From: Janthinobacterium sp. ROICE36
GTDB taxonomy: Bacteria; Pseudomonadota; Gammaproteobacteria; Burkholderiales; Burkholderiaceae_D
Assembly: GCF_002869965.1 (NCBI RefSeq)
Contig: NZ_PEBS01000011.1
Span: 1-64,000 of the forward strand
Length of the DNA: 64,000 nt
Direction: 5' to 3'
Below, piece by piece: positions 60,250-64,000 of this stretch. Both the position numbers and the translations under genes were made by a program. The first letter of the stretch is position 1. Each line of letters starts with the position of its first letter. The notes under the pieces are model-generated. The model did no database searches, had not been told where the DNA came from, and was given only the letters and a program-made list of their open reading frames with translations.

Positions 60250-61565
60250 AGCGTATTTTCTGGCTCTTGCTGTCGTACTGGCGCACGCGCCGCCTGCGTT
60301 TTGCGGATCGCGCGCAGCTCGGCGCCTACCAGCACAGCCAGCTGGCGCGTTTCATCGATACCCTGTGCGCGCGCAGCCGCTACTTTGCGCCGTATCGCAA
60401 GCTGCCGCTGGCGCAGTGGCCATTGATGAACAAGGCGCTGATGCTGGAACACTTCGATGCCATGAACACGCAGGGCATCACCCTGGCGCAAGCGATGGAG
60501 GCGGCCATGGCGGCCGAACATAGCCGCGATTTTAGCCCCGCCGTGGGCGACATCACGGTGGGCCTGTCGTCGGGCACCTCGTCGCGGCGCGCCGTGTTTA
60601 CCGTCAGCCCTCGTGAAAAAGCCCAATGGGCGGGCGTGATGCTGGCCAAGGCGCTGCCCGACGGCCTGTTTTCCGGCGAACGGGTGGCGCTGTTCCTGCG
60701 CGCGAACAGCAATCTGTACACGGCCGTGCGCTCGCCGTGGCTGACTTTTGCCTTCTACGATCTGTTCGCACCGTTCGACAGCCTGTGCGCGCAGCTGGCG
60801 CAATATCAACCTTCCGTCATCGTCGCGCCCGCGCAGGTGCTGCGCCAGCTGGCCTTGCGCGTCATCGATGGCAGCCTGGCGCTGGCGCCGAAAAAAGTCA
60901 TCTCGGTGGCCGAAGTGCTGGAAGCGCAGGACCGCGCCCTGATCGTGCAGGCGTTTGGCGCCGTGCATGAAATCTACCAGGCCACCGAGGGATTCCTGGC
61001 CAGCACCTGCGAACACGGTGTGCTGCACCTGAACGAGGAATACGTGCACGTCGAGCCGCAATGGCTCGATGCTGAAGAACGTCGTTTTGTGCCCGTGATT
61101 ACGGACTTTACGCGCATCACGCAGCCCATCGTGCGCTACCGCCTGGACGATATTTTGATCGCGCGCGCCACGCCATGCCCGTGCGGCCGCGCCACGCGCG
61201 CCATCGATGGCATCGAAGGGCGCTGCGATGACATGCTGTTCTTGCCATCCTTGCCATCGGCGAACGGCGGCGAACCCGTCGCCGTGTTTGCCGACGTATT
61301 GACGCGCGCGTTCGCGCAAGCCTTGCCGCCAGATGCAGATTACCGCCTGGTGCAGTCTGGCGTAGCTGCCTTGCAGCTGCATGCAGCGCTCGACGATGCC
61401 GGCCTCGCCGCCTTGCGCGCGCACCTGGCGGCGGTGCTGCGCGGGCTGGGCGTGGCCGTCGATGGCCTGGCCTGGACGACGAGCGGCGAACTGCCTCCCT
61501 TTGACCCCACCATGAAACGGCGCCGCATCCGGCGCCTTGCAACAGCATGTACCCTTCTTCCATGA
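60246..61565 (+). CDS. Adenylate-forming enzyme, F390-synthetase/PaaK-like
   Basis: The 439-residue protein uses a GTG start. The loop TVGLSSGTSSRRAVF is the ANL-type phosphate-binding segment. YQATEGFLASTCEHG gives the adenine/acceptor-binding Glu, and YRLDDILIARATPCPCGRATRAI contains the motif Arg-Asp and a Cys pair. It resembles proteins annotated F390-synthetase-related. It would activate a carboxylate as the acyl-AMP, taking the place of OleC or loading a chain. The C-terminal lid is short and Arg-rich. Substrate unknown. Confidence 0.82.
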   Translation: MKRIFWLLLSYWRTRRLRFADRAQLGAYQHSQLARFIDTLCARSRYFAPYRKLPLAQWPLMNKALMLEHFDAMNTQGITLAQAMEAAMAAEHSRDFSPAVGDITVGLSSGTSSRRAVFTVSPREKAQWAGVMLAKALPDGLFSGERVALFLRANSNLYTAVRSPWLTFAFYDLFAPFDSLCAQLAQYQPSVIVAPAQVLRQLALRVIDGSLALAPKKVISVAEVLEAQDRALIVQAFGAVHEIYQATEGFLASTCEHGVLHLNEEYVHVEPQWLDAEERRFVPVITDFTRITQPIVRYRLDDILIARATPCPCGRATRAIDGIEGRCDDMLFLPSLPSANGGEPVAVFADVLTRAFAQALPPDADYRLVQSGVAALQLHAALDDAGLAALRAHLAAVLRGLGVAVDGLAWTTSGELPPFDPTMKRRRIRRLATACTLLP

Positions 61566-62185
61566 CTTTTCCTTGCCGCCTGCTGCACCTGCTGGCCGGC
61601 TGGGGCAGCGTCGGCCTCGTGTATTTTTCCAGCGATGTGCTGCAAGGGCAGGGCGTGCTGCTGCCCGAAACGGCCATCGACCGCGCCATTCCCTATACGG
61701 ATGCCGCCATCTGGCTGTATCTGTCCTTCTTTATCCTGATCCCGTACGCCTACCTGGCGGCCGATGCGGCACGCGTGCGCTGGCTGGCGCGCGCCATGGC
61801 GCTCTCCGCGCTGGCTTGCGGCGTGGTCTTTCTGCTGTACCCGACCACCCTCGCGTATCCGCCTGTGGGCGAGGGCAGCGCCTGGAGTACGCAGGCGCTG
61901 CGCATGCTGCAGTCGTTTGACTCCGCACAAAACTGCCTGCCTTCGCTGCATGGCGCCCTGACATTGCTGTGCGTGTGGGCCCTGTGCGACAAACGCCACC
62001 TGCTGCGCTCCGCGCTGGCCGTGCTGCTGGGGGTCAGCATCTGCTATGCCATCATCGCGCTGCGTCGCCACGTCAGCATCGACCTGGCCGCCGGTCTGGG
62101 CGTGGGCGTGGCGGGTGGCATATTGGCGAAAATGCAGGTATTCTGGGCTACCCGCCGTGCCATTTCCACTGAAACCGCATCATGA
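61562..62185 (+). CDS. PAP2-superfamily membrane phosphatase-like protein
   Basis: The 207-residue protein has about six TMs. The PAP2 motif 2 is CLPSLHGALTLL and motif 3 is RRHVSIDLAAGLGVG (R-x-H-x3-D-like). Motif 1 (K-x6-RP) is not clear, so catalytic competence is uncertain. The ATG at 61562 overlaps the upstream stop (ATGA); an ATG at 61547 adds five residues. Context suggests dephosphorylation or transfer on a lipid intermediate. Coupled to the next gene by ATGA. Confidence 0.78.
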   Translation: MTFPCRLLHLLAGWGSVGLVYFSSDVLQGQGVLLPETAIDRAIPYTDAAIWLYLSFFILIPYAYLAADAARVRWLARAMALSALACGVVFLLYPTTLAYPPVGEGSAWSTQALRMLQSFDSAQNCLPSLHGALTLLCVWALCDKRHLLRSALAVLLGVSICYAIIALRRHVSIDLAAGLGVGVAGGILAKMQVFWATRRAISTETAS

Positions 62186-63297
62186 TGAATCCCTTTGCCC
62201 TGTCTTTTCTTGTCATGCTGGCCTTTGTGCTGGCCGAACTGCTGATACTGAAATGGGTGCGCAAGACCTCCGTGCCTTGGAAGGACGTCATATTCAATCT
62301 CAATTCCGGCCACATCCTGATGTGGGTGTTTCGCGGCGTGGAAGTGGCGGCCTTCGCCCTGCTGCTGCGCCATGTGAACCTGCACATCGTCGACCAGTGG
62401 CCCGTGGTGGCGCAATGGGTGTTCGCTTTTTTTGCCTGGGACCTGTGCTTTTACTGGATGCACCGCCTGCACCACAAATTGCCTTTGCTGTGGGCGGTGC
62501 ACGTGGTGCACCACCAGGGCGAGCATTTCAACCTGTCGCTGGGCGTGCGCAATTCCTGGTATTCGTCGCTGACGAATTTCCCCTTCATCGCCATCCTGGC
62601 CGTGCTGGGCGTGCCGCTGGAAATCTTCCTCGTCGTCTCGTCCCTGCATTACACGGTGCAGTTCTATAACCACAATGCGCTGGTGAACAAGTCCGGCATC
62701 CTCGATCGATTCATGGTCACGCCCTCGCACCACCGCGTGCACCATGGCACGGACAAGCGCTACATCAACCGCAATTTCGGCGGTACGCTGTTGATCTGGG
62801 ACCGGCTGTTTGGCAGCTTCCAGCCCGAACTCGAAGGCGTGGAAATGCGCTATGGCGTGAAGGGCATGACACAAACGCATAACCCGCTTCTGGCCAGCAA
62901 CGGCAAACTGTTCAAATGGCTGCGCGCGCGCTTCCCGCACTGGCAGTCGCGCGGCACTTTTCACGTGCCCGAGCTGTTCATCGGCACTGGTGGCGTGATC
63001 CTGTTTGGCCTGGTGATCTATTACGTCAACCATGAAGCGGCGCTGGCGGGCGCGCAGCAGGCGATCCTGTTCGCGCTGATCTTCGCTGGCACGCTGGCGC
63101 TGGGCGGCCTGTCGGATGCGCGCCGCTGGGGCGCCATCGCCTGGGTCGCCATCGCCGTGGCCATGCCGGTCCTGTATCTGGGCTGGTATGGCGCGCGCGA
63201 TGTGTGGGGCATGGCATTCCTGGCCGCGCTGCTGGTCCATGGCCTCGATGGCGCGCGCCGCCTGTGGTGGCCGGCGGCGACCGGGACGCGCGCGTGA
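62182..63297 (+). CDS. Sterol desaturase / fatty acid hydroxylase-family protein
   Basis: The 371-residue membrane di-iron enzyme has the eight-histidine pattern: HRLHH (residues 94-98), HVVHHQGEHFN (from 107), and HHRVHHG (from 183). About eight TMs are present and the C-terminal 100 residues are a further hydrophobic domain. The superfamily (PF04116) hydroxylates or desaturates sterols, fatty acids, sphingoid bases and alkyl-lipids; no sterol genes are here, so a fatty-chain substrate is likelier. Stop overlaps the next GTG start. Confidence 0.88.
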   Translation: MMNPFALSFLVMLAFVLAELLILKWVRKTSVPWKDVIFNLNSGHILMWVFRGVEVAAFALLLRHVNLHIVDQWPVVAQWVFAFFAWDLCFYWMHRLHHKLPLLWAVHVVHHQGEHFNLSLGVRNSWYSSLTNFPFIAILAVLGVPLEIFLVVSSLHYTVQFYNHNALVNKSGILDRFMVTPSHHRVHHGTDKRYINRNFGGTLLIWDRLFGSFQPELEGVEMRYGVKGMTQTHNPLLASNGKLFKWLRARFPHWQSRGTFHVPELFIGTGGVILFGLVIYYVNHEAALAGAQQAILFALIFAGTLALGGLSDARRWGAIAWVAIAVAMPVLYLGWYGARDVWGMAFLAALLVHGLDGARRLWWPAATGTRA

Positions 63298-64000
63298 GCC
63301 AGCTGCCTCCGCTGCGCTTCCAGCCCGCGCGCGATTCCGCCTTCCGCCGCGAATTGCGTGCGCGCGCCGACGCCTACCTGGCGGACGAAGGAAAACACCG
63401 CTTTGGCGACTGGCGCATGCACGCGAAGGCCGTTTTCCTGGCCGTGCTGACGATGGTGCTGTATGCGCTGGCCTTGGACGCTGACAGCACCTGGCCGTTT
63501 GTCGTCAGCTATGTCGCTTGCCTGGTCGCGGCCATGGCGCTGGCCATGAATACCTTGCACGACGCGGCCCACAGCGCCATCTTCCGCCAGGGACGCCTGA
63601 ACCGCATCCTGATCCGGCTGGTGGGCTTGCCCGTGGGCGTGGACACGGATTTCTGGACCATCCGCCACGTGCACTTCCATCACACGTATGCCAACGTGGA
63701 AGGCTATGACCTCGACACGGAACCGAATCCGTTTTTGCGCCAGACGCCGTTCCAACGCTGGTCGCCGCAGTACCGCTATCAATACCTGTACTGGCCCATG
63801 GTGGCGGCCCTGTCGCTGCCTTACCTGAACTGGTATGGCGACTGGCTCGATCGCTTCGGCAAGACGCCCGTGGCGGCGCACAGCCGTTTGCAGGGCTGGC
63901 GCGGCTGGCTGTCTTTCCTGGGCTGGAAGCTGGGTCACGTGGCGCTGGTGCTGGCGTTGCCCATGTGGGTGCTGCAGCAGCACGGCATGGCCTGGGGCGT
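63294..64000 (+). CDS. Membrane fatty acid desaturase, partial at window edge
   Basis: The frame opens with GTG at 63294, overlapping the upstream stop (GTGA), and is still open at base 64000 (236 codons visible). It has two TM-rich segments and the di-iron His boxes H89-DAA-H93 (NTLHDAAHSAIF) and HVHFHHTYANV (from residue 125). The third His box lies beyond the window. The pattern is of the acyl-lipid desaturase family (PF00487). It is the seventh gene of the lipid-type operon, showing that unsaturation is added to the product or a precursor. Confidence 0.87.
   Translation, partial: MSQLPPLRFQPARDSAFRRELRARADAYLADEGKHRFGDWRMHAKAVFLAVLTMVLYALALDADSTWPFVVSYVACLVAAMALAMNTLHDAAHSAIFRQGRLNRILIRLVGLPVGVDTDFWTIRHVHFHHTYANVEGYDLDTEPNPFLRQTPFQRWSPQYRYQYLYWPMVAALSLPYLNWYGDWLDRFGKTPVAAHSRLQGWRGWLSFLGWKLGHVALVLALPMWVLQQHGMAWG

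Overview
The window is a dense, high-GC chromosomal segment from a betaproteobacterium. Gene content and protein style (FixJ-type DctSR with a TRAP transporter, MutL with an endonuclease motif, GGGGTCAGACCCC intergenic repeats, iron-starvation FecI/FecR) suggest an Oxalobacteraceae member of the Janthinobacterium/Massilia/Duganella type. The genus is an inference from pattern memory; there is no rRNA here to confirm it. No phage, transposase or CRISPR array was seen.

Layout. 1-176: 3' end of methylmalonate-semialdehyde dehydrogenase. 199-6185 (minus): two tandem secreted histidine phosphatases, an AcpA-type phosphoesterase lipoprotein and a LacI-type regulator, with LacI-like palindromes in front of acpA. 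6335-10433: iron uptake unit (TonB receptor, FecR, FecI) under a Fur box. 10581-13952: two tRNA-Met(CAU) genes, a degenerate duplicate of the miaA 3' end, then miaA and mutL. 14061-20966: housekeeping genes (cyclophilin, DedA, alpha carbonic anhydrase, hexose-6-phosphate mutarotase, AmiC, TsaE, QueG). 21262-22812: a YqjI/YqjH-like metal-responsive repressor and ferric-siderophore reductase pair with a clear inverted-repeat operator. 22844-28575: divergent dctSR and dctPQM for C4-dicarboxylate uptake around a 26-bp perfect palindrome. 28686-30690: candidate structured RNA, ogt, xerD and a small charged protein.

30757-38550 holds a heavy-metal RND efflux operon (minus) divergent from its likely two-component system. 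38542-39575 is MgtC with a coupled small gene. 39940-44289 is a second, HAE-type RND pump with its adaptor. 44684-47205 is a PAS-GGDEF-EAL gene broken by a one-base loss in a G tract. 47214-57359 is a mixed run: EEP hydrolase, YbaK, PlsY, FrnE-like DsbA, DUF427, a DUF2157 / DUF4401-GDYXXLXY pair, YdjM-like, a Kef-type antiporter and a voltage-gated K+ channel with a zinc ribbon.

57398 to the window end is the most unusual part. It is a tightly overlapping operon of KAS III-like synthase, NAD-dependent reductase/epimerase, metallo-beta-lactamase-fold hydrolase, F390-synthetase-like adenylating enzyme, PAP2 protein, sterol-desaturase-family hydroxylase and membrane fatty-acid desaturase. Seven overlapping genes with lipid-type chemistry point to an uncharacterised fatty-acid-derived product. 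The logic resembles olefin/beta-lactone (Ole) biosynthesis but with different hydrolase and adenylation enzymes. The operon runs off the right edge.
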